Origin: Thereva unica
Lineage: Eukaryota > Arthropoda > Insecta > Diptera > Therevidae
NCBI GenBank assembly: GCA_949987705.1
Contig: OX465281.1
Span: 238,597,143 to 238,661,142 of the forward strand
Direction of reading: 5' to 3'
Length of the DNA: 64,000 nt
Below the pieces are notes generated by a model that was not told where the DNA came from, did not search any database, and worked only from the letters and a program-made list of their open reading frames with translations. This document shows, one piece after another, positions 11,410 through 21,209 of this stretch. A program made the translations under genes and the position numbers. The first letter of the stretch is position 1; each line of letters begins with the position of its first letter.

Positions 11410-11569
11410 AAGCTGCGTTTACATTCCAAAACAAACGCGAAAGTGCACTTTGAAGCTCTTTTATCGCACAGAAATTTGTATGCATACAAAAAGGCATACA
11501 AATTTATGTGCGATAAAAGAGTTTCAAAGTGCACTTTCGCGTTGACTTTGGGATGTAAACGCGGCTTTA
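11410..11569. mobile_element. snapback MITE
   Basis: A roughly 160-bp palindrome has outer ends close to TTAAGCTGCGTTTACAT and its complement. Arms of about 77 bp are separated by AAAAAG, and the matching interior carries GCGAAAGTGCACTTTGAA and CTCTTTTATCGCACA. It lies just upstream of OR exon 2, inside the presumed first intron. An apparent long plus-strand frame crossing it is a by-product of the palindrome. Confidence 0.8.
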
Positions 11570-11839
11570 CCCAAAATGAGTATGCAAATATGTTAAGAAA
11601 GACGTGTTATGCCCGGGAAGGCGTAGAAAATAAGAGCACAATCGTATTAAAAATAAACTCTTTACATATTTCGAATATAAATAAACTGCTAAATTGCCTG
11701 CGAGAACTTCGATTGTTGAGAATTAGCACCAGACTGACAAGTACTGTTTCAGGATTTCAATATAAAAGTGTGTATGTAGCGGTGCTTGATGCAACCAATA
11801 CTAGTCGAATATTTTTATCATCCTCCGGTGGGTCGCAAA

Positions 11840-12545
11840 AGCTTTCGTTGATTCGACTTACTTTACTTCAAGGGGGTACAAAATTTGGACTAGTCGACGC
11901 GGTCGAAATCCATTTTGAAAACTTCACAAGTCCGCACCTTTCCATCACGTCCTGGATACACCGTCTCGACGATAGCCATTTTTCAAAATGATCTCGGCGT
12001 TGTGTTTTCGTAAACGGTAACTACATCTCCGACCTTTAGATTCACTGAAGGATGTTGAATCATGTTATGAGCTGATCTAAGCTGTTGGAGATATTCAGTG
12101 TAAAAAGGTTTTTGGAACTTGCAAATACTTTCAAAACGAAATTTCCACGAAGACTGAATATCCGTTGAGGTACCCGAAAGACTTGAAGGAAGAGTTGATG
12201 GAAGGCAACTCGTCAGAAAATTAGTTGGCGTTCAAGGTGAAAAATCCAAGGGGTCATCCGAGATGTATATAGAGGGGCGAGCGTTTATGGTTGGTTCTGC
12301 TTCCATTAAAAATGTTTCAAGTTGCTCGAAAGTTAACCGTAGGACGTCCTTGACACTCTTCATTAATCGTTCATAGAAACCGCCCACCATGCCGCGTTCA
12401 ACGATAAAATTCCATCCAATTTTTCGATAAGAGATATAATTTTGTAGGGAATCGGACTCTATTTCTATTACATCACCAAGTTGGCGTAGCTCTAATGCAG
12501 CACGATTGAATGTTTTAGCGTTATCCGATATAAATGCGTTTGGCG
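11840..12545 (-). pseudogene. BEL/Pao integrase C-terminal fragment
   Basis: The minus strand encodes the end of a BEL/Pao integrase. Visible motifs are FISDNAKTFNRAA (second catalytic Asp region), WNFIVERG...GGFYERLMKSVKDVLR (third catalytic region), LMEAEPTINARP, and past a shift VNLKVGDVVTVYENTTPR and the downstream C-terminal domain. Several frameshifts and stops are present. Upstream it runs into an RTE C-terminal scrap, so the copy is broken at both ends. It lies in the large first intron of the OR gene. Confidence 0.8.
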
Positions 12546-12690
12546 CACTTCGTCGCGAAATCGGCGGTCCGAGCGAGGTTTTCTTCGGTGTCGATCGCTG
12601 GATTCTCCAGCCTGCGGAATGGTCTCGCCAAAGAAGTGCACGTGGAAAGCGGCGGCGCAAGCGACCCGACCGTGGTAAGGAAAAGAAAAA
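12546..12690 (-). pseudogene. RTE-type C-terminal scrap
   Basis: A short minus-strand stretch encodes GRVACAAAFHVHFFGETIPQ and SSDRHRRKPRSD, matching in style the C-terminal tail of the RTE-type element at 26.8-27.2 kb (TGEFSDRHRRKPGS). It is a short fragment fused to the BEL integrase piece, probably by nested insertion or recombination. Confidence 0.5.
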
Positions 12691-12693
12691 TGA

Positions 12694-13070
12694 TAAAAAA
12701 AAATTTTTAAAACCGACTTCAGAAAAAAACCCGCGATGCACAAAAAAGGATGAAATAATTGTTTGTAATTCTTAACAACATCAATCCAATAAGAATGGAT
12801 CTAGAAAGAAGAATCACTTTTGAAGACGGTGCTAACACATGTGGATGATATATTAAGGGCATAAGCCTAACAAAGAAATGTAAACAATTGCCGAAGCAAG
12901 AGTTAGTGCAATCAAAGTCAACTACTACCTGGCACCGTCTTCAAAAGTGATTCTTCTTTCTAGATCCATTCTTATTGGATTGATGTTGTTAAGAATTACA
13001 AACAATTATTTCATCCTTTTTTGTGCATCGCGGGTTTTTTTCTGAAGTCGGTTTTAAAAATTTTTTTTTA
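12694..13070. repeat. 139-bp-arm inverted repeat
   Basis: Arms at 12694-12832 and 12932-13070 have equal length and appear identical apart from very few bases, around a roughly 99-bp loop. The outer portion contains AAAACCGACTTCAG, a motif that recurs near 14125 and 24830. The inner portion contains GAATCACTTTTGAAGACGGTGC. It may be an inverted duplication of the end of that repeat family. Confidence 0.9.
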
Positions 13071-13119
13071 TTTCGTGCTTTTTAGTTCATTCATTTTTTA
13101 ATATTGCCTGTCATTGCAA

Positions 13120-13345
13120 GGAGCCTACGTTTTTACGACGCCACATAGCGAAGTGTATTCTACTTGTCACACCTTTTCATTTGATACCCATGTCTGGGGT
13201 CGGGGAGCGCAATTGCAAAATTTGATTGCAGATTGTATTGTCATGCGAACTATACGTATGTGCAAAATTTGCAGTTGATCGGTTATATGGAACTGGGTCA
13301 AAATCAAGTTGCAAGATTTGTTTACACTATACACACATACAGATC
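13120..13345 (-). repeat. interspersed repeat, reverse copy
   Basis: Phrases CATTTGATACCCATGTCTGG, GGGGAGCGCAATTG and GCAAAATTTGCAGTTGATCG match, in reverse complement and with divergence, the plus-strand copy near 15095-15430 (CCCCCGACATGGGTATCAAAT; AAACTTCAAATTTTGCACA). It is non-coding and the class is unknown. Confidence 0.55.
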
Positions 13346-13624
13346 AAGATAATATAAGGCATATAAAAAGTTAAGTTGCCATTGATATCGGGGAAATTAA
13401 ATGTAAACAATAAACTTCTTTGATTCTTCATCCACGTCATGGTATATTTATTTATTCGATATAAACAATAGTTTTTTGAGCTGTAAATTTCGCCATAATT
13501 TCGTTCTTATCGGCTTTTGTTCTGGAAGCAAATTTACAGACGCATTCACGTCGAAAACTTGTTTAATATGGAACAAAATTCCCCGAAGGAAATTAAAAAA
13601 TAATTATTTTGTCGATATATAGAA

Positions 13625-14138
13625 AAAAAAAGCACCGCGAGCCCTTGGGATCGAACTCGCACACCACAGATCCCACAGACAAGAATACTTCTCTAGTCCT
13701 TTGCGCTATGTCAAGTACTATCGGCCGCTGACCAATATGTTAATAAATCATTTCAGAAAAAAGAAAAGGAGAAAAGGAAAAAAAACCGGCTCCCCCGACC
13801 GGAATCGAACCTGCATCGCTGAATCGAGGACCCAACGCTCTACCCACTCCGCCATCGGCCTGCTGCCAGATTGACAACAATAAAGTAATTTGTTCGGTGC
13901 CCATGAAATGTTTAGGTTGAACTTTAACAGGTTGAATTTTAACAGTTTTTTCTGCCTAACTTCGAACTCCGTTATCAGAATTTAGAAAAAATTTAACGGG
14001 ACCACCGTGGGAAGCTCCCCCTTCAAATGAACCAAAAAAAAGCAAAAAAGTTATTGGGTTACAAAGTTATGCGTGAACAGGACCACAAAATACCTACACG
14101 TCGAATTGAGTAACCTCCTCTTTTTTTGAAGTCGGTTA
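13625..14138 (-). repeat. repeat with two tRNA-like modules
   Basis: Read on the minus strand this runs from AACCGACTTCAAAAAAAGAG (14138) through a body shared with the plus-strand copy at 24826-25075. It then enters a tRNA-like module at about 13863-13790 (GGCGGAGTGGGTAGAGCG, then GGTTCGATTCC) and a second one near 13710-13632 (AGTTCGATCCC). The T-stem and anticodon stem of the first module pair poorly, so neither is called as a working tRNA gene. They look like tRNA-derived parts of a retroposon, each followed by a T-rich run. Confidence 0.5.
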
Positions 14139-14149
14139 AAAATGGATGA

Positions 14150-14500
14150 AGCGCTGCGCGACTGTCTTTACCGGAGTTTGGGCTCACCGCTCACTGTGTC
14201 TCTCTCTGCCCTGGATTTAACTCAGGCAGAAGACAGAGAGATCAAGGGCCGCTCTGAATTTCGCTTTCGTTGCCACCGCTGAGAGCGACACCTTGCGTCG
14301 GATGATGCACATGTACATCATGGGTCGCCTCTTGGCTTATGTATTTGTATGACAGAGACGGTGCGCGCACTTTTTTCATTTTGTTTTTGCAGTTTATTGG
14401 TTTTAGGAACCGAAGAATTTTGTTTTTTTGTTTACAGTTTTCGCTATGAACCGACGAACACAAGTTCATTAAATTCTAAATAAAGTCACAGAACATTTTT
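14150..14500. other. unassigned stretch before Ulp1-like fragment
   Basis: A stretch with CTCTCTCTGCC-like phrases and GACAGAGAG runs has no recognised domain on either strand. Near 14520-14550 the phrase GGTAAGGTAAG is repeated. Confidence 0.3.
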
Positions 14501-14576
14501 AAATTTCACGTTGTGTTTTTAAAAGGTAAGGTAAGTTTAAGGTAAGGTAAGTTTTTTTAATATTTTATTTTATTAT

Positions 14577-14849
14577 TTGTTAACTATGGCGCAAAAACAA
14601 GAACAAAACATGAATCGTCTGAAAAGTGAAATAATTGGCGATACTTGGTTACAAGATGAACATGTCAATTTTTTTGCAGACCTTTTGAGAAAAGTGTCTC
14701 ATTATGACATACAACCTCCAAGTTTAGGATACTGGCCTGAGACCATTATCCGTTATAAATCGTATGAAAATCATATTCAGATAATACATTCTAATAATCA
14801 TTGGATATGTGCTTATCTATATAAATATAATTGGAGTGTCTGTCTGTAA
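14577..14849 (+). pseudogene. Ulp1-like (C48) protease N-terminal fragment
   Basis: This 90-residue frame resembles the start of the Ulp1-type cysteine protease fold found in many transposon-associated proteins. TWLQDEHVNFFADLLR (residues 23-38) matches the substrate-groove helix, and HIQIIHSNNHWICAY (66-80) contains the catalytic His-Trp pair (H75, W76). The catalytic Asp, Gln and Cys would lie further on and are absent, because the frame ends at GTCTGTCTG-type microsatellite sequence. It could be an exon or a truncated transposon gene; no partner transposase was found next to it. Confidence 0.55.
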
Positions 14850-14932
14850 TTTCAAAATAATTATGTTTTTTTAAGTTTTTTTGGTTATTTACATGTAATT
14901 AAAACAAAATCCACTATTTTTAAAATTTTTGT

Positions 14933-14982
14933 CTGTCTGTATGTCTGTATGTCTGTATGTCTGTATGTCTGTCTGTTTGGCC
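14933..14982. repeat. GTCTGTAT microsatellite
   Basis: Several units of GTCTGTAT/GTCTGTCT are followed by GGCCGCGGTAATCTCGGGAA and GGCCGATCGGGATGGGAC, a non-repetitive GC-richer tail that often marks the end of an interspersed element. It sits between the Ulp1-like fragment and the repeat at 15095. Confidence 0.7.
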
Positions 14983-15094
14983 GCGGTAATCTCGGGAACG
15001 GCTAGGCCGATCGGGATGGGACTTTCACTGGAAGATTCAGTATTTTTGCGAGCATGTTTTAGGCTATTTATATACCCTATATATTAGCTCTATC

Positions 15095-15430
15095 TCTGTG
15101 TATGTATGGATGTATGTATGTAGACAAAACTTAAAATTTGATTTTGACCCACTTCCCTATAACCGATAAACTTCAAATTTTGCACATATATATAGTTCGG
15201 GTGTCAATATAATCTGACCACTTTGTAAAAAAATCAAGATGGCGGTTCCAAGATGGCGGGCGAATTTCGCAATTGGGCTCCCCCACCCCCGACATGGGTA
15301 TCAAATTAAAGAGTATGACAAGTAGAATACAATTAGTTATGAGGTGCATTCAAATTTCAAAATGGCGGCCAATACAAAATGGCGGACTACTTTTTTTCTT
15401 ACAACCCACTCGATATGGGTATCAAATGAG
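15095..15430 (+). repeat. interspersed repeat, forward copy
   Basis: This is the plus-strand relative of 13120-13345. It carries TTTGACCCACTTCCCTATAA, CTTCAAATTTTGCACATATA and the phrases AAGATGGCGG and CCCCCGACATGGGTATCAAA. It is non-coding. The stretch 15430-15940 holds no recognised feature. Confidence 0.55.
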
Positions 15431-15942
15431 GCGCTAGGGAAAAGTTCCGGTGTTAATGAAATGAAATTATAGGTAAAAAGTACCCCGATTAGACCGAAAA
15501 CTTGAATCCTTAGTCGGAAGAAATAGAGTGTGAAGACTTTTTTGAACATTCCAATTCTAGGTCTAAAAGAGCTCTAACTAATTATTTAGGTTCTCCAAAA
15601 TTACGTACTATATGAAGCCTTTTTCTTTTTGGTAAAATTTTCGTAGTTAGGGTTGCCTAAAATACGATATGTACTTAGGCACCAATGGGTAGCTCTTTGA
15701 GGTCTACAATTTTAATTAAATTATGAGATGCAACCTGACTACATACTACAGTGAACCGACTAAAAATTAAATCTCTGTGCTATTGGTAAATTAACCATGT
15801 ATTGTAATAACCGGGTCATAATATCTACTTATTAAAAAGGATAACAGATTGCAATGAATCACAGAGACTCACATATTACACTATCATAATGATACACTGT
15901 AATATCCCTTAATATTTATTTATTGGCAAAGAGAGTATAATT

Positions 15943-16233
15943 TTACAACCTACGCGAATGAAATGCTGTCACTACGAGATATTGTTCTTTTAATTGGTGG
16001 AAATACTCAGGATCATTATGGTTTCCCATTTCCACAACTAATCGATGGGTCTGAAAATAATCTAAACACAAAATAGATGGAGCACAATAAACCAAAGTTG
16101 ACGCATTATCAACAGTGTCAATACGGGTGAATTTTTAAGGCCCAACAGGAGGCACTGGCATGACGTTCTTACGTGCAAATAACAGGGTTATCCCAGCAGG
16201 GTAATTAACAGAGATTGTGGCAACTTTACTCAT
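15943..16233 (-). pseudogene. unrecognised degraded ORF with poly(A) signal
   Basis: A minus-strand 97-codon frame starts at ATG 16233 and ends at TAA 15945-15943, with one in-frame TAA at 16137-16135. It reads YPAGITLLFARKNVMPVPPV, then after the stop FTRIDTVDNASTLVYCAPSI and NHNDPEYFHQLKEQYLVVTA. The amino-acid texture is protein-like rather than random, and AATAAA follows the stop at 15924-15919. I do not recognise the family. It may be the last exon of a gene or a decayed viral or transposon protein. It lies in the presumed large OR intron, on the same strand. Confidence 0.35.
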
Positions 16234-16299
16234 AAAAGCAAAAACAGCTCATTCTATCTTTATAATACCGATCGGAGAAGATCATATGGAAAATTCTGC

Positions 16300-17450
16300 A
16301 TGTAACAAATCTAAAAACCGCCACAAAGCTAAAGTTTTGCAAGACTGCATGATGGTTGTCTGGGAATGGGACGATGCACCTTGATAAATATAGTATCTAC
16401 TGAAGCCGTTTACAGAACAATGTAAGATTTAAGAAGAAAATACCAATTACTTATTTTGGTGTGAAACTGTTTTATTGGCATATATTTCGGACAAAGCTTG
16501 CCAGTTGTTCCAACAGATACGCGGGCCGATGAAATTAATGCAGATCTAAAATGATCACTCATTTAGGGACAGATTGAAAAATTTCATTTAAAATAAAATA
16601 TGAAATAGCAAGCGGAGAACTCAGAATTCAGTACTATTCTCCTCAACATAGGAGATAGAAAATGTTCTGAGATTAAAGATATGACATTGAGCTGCTCGCT
16701 GCTCTTTGAAATTTCGTAATAAACGCTGAAGTTTTGACATTTATGACTATTTGTAAAATATCAACTAAACAAAGTCCACTCACTTAGTAATGTCGCAAAC
16801 GTTCTAATACTTACAAGGGAAACATCGAGCATCGTATAAAAAGAAGTGTTACAGTGAGTTGTTAGCCTTGCATGAATATATTTTGAACCAGTGCCGTGCG
16901 GGTGGTATGACTAGCTGCACCGAAACAAGAAAACGGGAAGCAGCAGTGGTCCTTTTTCAGAATCAAATCAGTAGTGTTGTTTTATAATATTGCCAATGTT
17001 CGCCTCCCACGGATATTTATTCGATTTTTTAGGGGCATAGAATTATGAATTTTTGAGCTGCACAATAGGCATCAATTTTGAAAAGTTGATGATCTTTTTT
17101 AAAACTTTTTTTGGAAAACAAATGTAGAGGCCGCCATAGGGAAAGTCTTGAATTACCTGGGAACGTAAAAATCCACGCGCATGAGAGGAATTCTGAATAT
17201 GGCTAGGTGTCTGTACTGTCACGTAGTATAAAATTTTTCCTATAGGTGGTGCTCAAACTCGAATTTAAAAAAAATTGTGGGTAACACATTTTTTATTGGT
17301 AACTAAATTATTTTATGTACTCAAAATCATGTTTTGCAAATTTGTGCTTTGTTTCATTATACATCATCCCGGACTATGCACACCAATTTTTATTTATTGA
17401 AAAGCGTTGCAAGGCACGCGGGTTTTTGCTAGTTACTATAATAATATTAT
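16300..17450. other. no feature recognised
   Basis: AT-rich sequence without a convincing coding frame, repeat or TIR structure on either strand. Confidence 0.4.
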
Positions 17451-17451
17451 A

Positions 17452-17964
17452 AAAAAATTACCTTAAAAAGGTAAAACAATTACGTGGTAAGGTGTCTTAT
17501 CCCGAACTTTTCGCACTGATTGTATATTTTTCCGAGTTCTATTTACTATACCAAAATATTTTCAACACAAGATGAGAAATCAATTTGAACATGCCAAGGT
17601 AATTTTGTTGTACTTAATATAACTATACTAAAAATGTAAATGGTTTACATAAAGTTATCATAAATCGAACTCAGCATTTGCAAAAATACTTTCAAAAGAA
17701 AAAAAAACTTAAAAAAATTATGCGCATCCTCTATTACAATGCAGAGTTAAATTCACGCAAACTTGATGTAAACCATTTACATTTTTAGTATAGTTATATT
17801 AAGTACAACAAAATTACCTTGGCATGTTCAAATTGATTTCTCATCTTGTGTTGAAAATATTTTGGTATAGTAAATAGAACTCGGAAAAATATACAATCAG
17901 TGCGAAAAGTTTGGGATAAGACACCTTACCACGTAATTGTTTTACCTTTTTAAGGTAATTTTTT
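17452..17964. repeat. 199-bp-arm inverted repeat with Tc1-like end motif
   Basis: Arms at 17452-17650 and 17766-17964 are almost perfect inverted copies around a 115-bp loop. Within each arm is CAATCAGTGCGAAAAGTTTG followed by GGATAAGACACC (one base differs between arms), preceded by TA. This resembles the terminal motif of Tc1-like transposons and the GTGTCTTC-type repeats at the right end of the neighbouring Tc1 element. The right arm leads directly into the Tc1 transposase start at 18031. Confidence 0.88.
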
Positions 17965-18030
17965 CTATATTGTCAGTGAATTTGAGTGATTTAAAGTTCG
18001 ATCGGGTCAAAGTTTCATAGTGTTTTTTAT

Positions 18031-18380
18031 ATGGTTCGAGGATTAAAATTGAATAACGTAGAAAGGGGACAAATGCTTGCATACAAGGATGCAGGGTTGT
18101 CAAAAGGGGCAATTATATCGAAAATTAGAAGATCTATCATTGCTGTGTGTAATTTACTCAATTTGAGTGATAATAACGGTATCAAGAAGGCCACAGGTTC
18201 TCCAAAAAATTGACAACTGCTCAGAAAACCCGCATATTTCAAGAAGCAACCGTGGGAAAACTTAGTCCTTCCGCCATTAAATTGAAATTAGATCTTTCAA
18301 TTGGTGTTAGACCAAAGCCTTCTACATTTACAAGCCATGCTGTAGGTGTTAGTATGTCGTTGTATGAAGTCTCAACTTAA
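18031..18380 (+). pseudogene. Tc1-like transposase, N-terminal part
   Basis: The frame begins MVRGLKLNNVERGQMLAYKD and continues AGLSKGAIISKIRRSI, the helix-turn-helix DNA-binding start of Tc1/mariner transposases. It is broken near residue 60 by a frameshift, after which a second piece (TVGKLSPSAIKLKLDLSIGV) can be followed to about 18380. The catalytic half resumes only near 19600. The intervening 1.2 kb contains a short inverted copy, near 19505-19550, of the sequence at 18305-18345, so the middle was rearranged rather than simply deleted. Confidence 0.8.
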
Positions 18381-18399
18381 ATTCATGAAATGTCAAAAT

Positions 18400-19500
18400 C
18401 CCATTAAAAACAAGGGAAAGAAGTGTTTCGTGTCGCGAAAAATGTTGTTGTTAGTGAGATTTTATTAATAATAATAGGTATTTTATCGAAAGAGAAAACG
18501 TGCAAAAGTGCAAAAAGTGTCCAGTGTATCTATTAACAACTTATAATTAAGTTGCTAATAACTTATAATTATAAGTTGTTAATAGAATCCATTTGCGGAA
18601 TAAATGTATATGTTGGTTATGGAGGACTGTCTTATTCTCAAGTTATATCAAAACGTTTTTTGAGATAATGAAGTTGCAGTTAGTTTAATTAATAGGAATA
18701 CGTGCATTAAAAGAGACTTTACCTTAAAAAGTCATTTTTTCAGTGCTGTAATTATAAAGAACGTGCAGATTTTTCGGTTTCATAATAGAATATATACCGA
18801 TATATTTTACAGTTTTAAGGTGGATTTTGTTAATTAAAGACCTTTACGAGGAAAGTTGTTATAAATTCGCAACAGAACTGTGCAAAAACGAAATTGAGAG
18901 GAATACAATATGTATTTTTAAGGTTAAACGGCTTGTCTTATCTCGTGAAGCACTGGAGAATCCAAACATCAGGATATTGTGTGTTTCTATGTAAGGTAAT
19001 TTGTTTTTCTGTTATATTAAAAACTATTTCTGAGTATAATAATACTTGAAACAGGTGCAGAACACATTACAGACATCAAGGAACTAAAACGGATTTGAAG
19101 CGAACATCACCAACATGAAATCAAAATTAGTTTTATAATGTTTTTAATATTGTTCTGTCCCATCTAAGTAATTTTTTAGTGCGTTTGTTTAAATAAGATT
19201 CCTTGTATTTATTTTGTTTGTTATTGAAACGAAATAAGAAAGAACATTTGCGTACATTTTGAAAGATGTGTTCGAGATTTCGTTTAAGTTCCTAATAAAA
19301 TTCTTTCAAGAAAATTTTGTTTTAATTAATTCTATTTTACAATTATCAACGTAATAAAAGTCAACAATCCGGTAAAAAGGTGAAGGCAGAAGTAATTTTC
19401 CGAATTTATTCCCAAAAAAACAACATAACCACACTTCGAAGTCCCATGAATCTTTGAAATTGAAGTCCCATGAATCTTTGAATGTGAGTGTGAGATTTTG
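18400..19500. other. rearranged interior of the Tc1 region
   Basis: No coding frame is recognised. A small hairpin made of TTAACAACTTATAATTA and its complement lies at 18530-18585, and a tandem pair of the 22-bp phrase GAAGTCCCATGAATCTTTGAA lies near 19437-19482. Confidence 0.5.
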
Positions 19501-19599
19501 TTGTGCATGGCTTGTAAATGTAGAAGGCTTTGTGTTAGATGTATCCAACAAATTTTGCAAGCCAATCCGAACTTTATGCACAAAATGCCGCCTAAAAAA

Positions 19600-20175
19600 C
19601 TCTGCTTACTGTAGAACACAAAATTCACCGCCTGGCTTTCGCTGAAAGTCACATGTCCTGGACTCACCAATGGCAGAATGTGATTTTCAGTGATGAAAAA
19701 AAATTTAATCTGGATGGTCCTGATGAATGTGCTAAATACTGGCAAGATCTAGGAACCGCACCATATGTCCGAATGTGTAGTCATTCAAGAGGTAGGGGCG
19801 TTATGGCGTAGGGTGCTTTTGGCTTCTTCGGCAAAACAAGGTTGTGCTGGGTTCCGGGACGAACGAATGCGGAAAGCTACGTGGAGCTCCTAGAAATGCT
19901 AATGGATGAATATCCTGAGAATATCGCTGGACCAAACTTTATTTTCCAGCAAGATAACGCACCCATACACACCGCTAGGAGAACAAAACAATGAGAAAAC
20001 ATCAATGAACAAAACATCCCTTTATGGAGTGGCCCGCACGAAGTCCTGATCTCAATCGCATTGAAAACCTGTGGGGATGGATGGCCCGGAAAATCTATAA
20101 TAACCGAACTCGATTCAACAGTGTTCAGGAGGTTAAAAGATCCATTTTGTCTACGGGGAAGAAGTTCCGATTATA
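19600..20175 (+). pseudogene. Tc1-like transposase, catalytic part
   Basis: Across several frames this encodes the DDE domain of a Tc1-like transposase. IFSDEKKFNLDGPD near 19690 carries the first Asp, FIFQQDNAPIHTA near 19940-19975 the second, and SPDLNRIENLWGW near 20040-20075 the third acidic residue (Glu). Spacing is near that of DD34E elements. Frameshifts and in-frame stops make it inactive. It belongs with the N-terminal part at 18031 and the terminal repeats at 20303-20535. Confidence 0.87.
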
Positions 20176-20302
20176 TGATAAAAAATTTAATTAATTCAAT
20201 GTCCAATTGTGGTTTTTAGGTCATAAGTAATCAAGGTGGACCACCCAATATTAAGATGTAAAAACAAATATTGTACAAATAAAAAATAATAGAAATATAG
20301 TA

Positions 20303-20535
20303 GTGTCTTCAAAGTAATTTCGCATTTCCAAGGCATCATTTTAGAAGTTTGCTCAAATTTACCGCTCCCCTTCTAAAATTCCATGGAAAACGAAATATTT
20401 TTGAAACGAAGACGAATCTATACAAAAATCCCTAAATTTTGATATTTTTGGTAACTCATAGAAATGCTTGGTTTTTGCATAATGGAACTTCAAAGTTTGG
20501 AAAAGTAGGTGTCTTCAAATTAATTTCGGGGACTG
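20303..20535. repeat. right terminal region of Tc1 element with two direct repeats
   Basis: GTGTCTTCAAAGTAATTTCG at 20303 and GTGTCTTCAAATTAATTTCG at 20509 are direct repeats 206 bp apart. The outer copy ends CGGGGACTG at 20535, followed by TA. This looks like the IR/DR type of Tc1 end, where each terminus carries two transposase-binding repeats. The TA falls 18 bp beyond the donor of OR exon 1 copy b, exactly where similarity with duplication copy a begins. Confidence 0.72.
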
Positions 20536-20555
20536 TAATGCCGATTGACACTCAC

Positions 20556-20738
20556 CTGTAGCATAGTTCCACAAAATAAAGTTATCATAAACAGTAATCC
20601 TCGTAGATAATGAAACAGCTTGTGCCTGTCGTTAGAATATACTACGAGTCCACAAACTCTAAATGGACGAAGGGCCTGGTAAATTAACTCATTTTTCCCG
20701 AAATCGGCAGGTACTTTAAAAAATGTGAAAGAATCCAT
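20556..20738 (-). CDS. odorant receptor exon 1, copy b
   Basis: This 183-bp exon starts at ATG 20738 and ends CTACAG before the donor GTGAGT at 20555. The 61-residue product is identical to copy a; the two nucleotide differences I found are synonymous. It ends in phase 0, matching the start of exon 2 at 11363 (GTT TAT), and is the only upstream OR first exon on this strand in the window. It is therefore the best candidate start of the gene at 9798-11363. A Tc1-like element sits 18 bp into the intron. Confidence 0.8.
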
Positions 20739-21209
20739 CTTTAAGAAAGAGTTGGCGTCTTGTATTTTTCACTTTATTGAATCTAAGTTTAGCACAGAAA
20801 CGAACACTAGGGGCTGCTTTTGCAAACTAAAGTCGCAATTAAATATTTTCTTTTTATATACTCCTGCAGTAATGAATAATTTACCTGTATCTAGTAATCA
20901 TCCAACTGCGAAAAGGCGCTATTAAAGATTCAACAAAGCTGAGATATAGACAATGGAAATACACGCACGTTTTTAGTTCACAGGGTGATACAATATTCAA
21001 AAATGTGATAATTGTTGGTTCTTTAGTTATATATTTACTTTATTTTTTGGCACATATACAAAGATTAAAATCTACATACGGGCAATCCTAGTGAGGAAAC
21101 CACAATGGAACCTAAGTTTCAACAGTTGCCCGAATGTTTTGCGAATGATGGAACTAACATGATCGCAGTAGCTCATTTTGATGTTCAACATAACTCCTAG
21201 ATTAGACCT

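Noticed and set aside
11443..11991. A 182-codon plus-strand frame
   Set aside because: It starts inside a palindromic MITE and continues antisense to the BEL integrase C-terminus; the symmetry and antisense position explain it.
13790..13863. Functional tRNA gene on the minus strand
   Set aside because: B-box is good, but the T-stem and anticodon stem pair poorly and it sits in a dispersed repeat, so it is listed only as tRNA-like.
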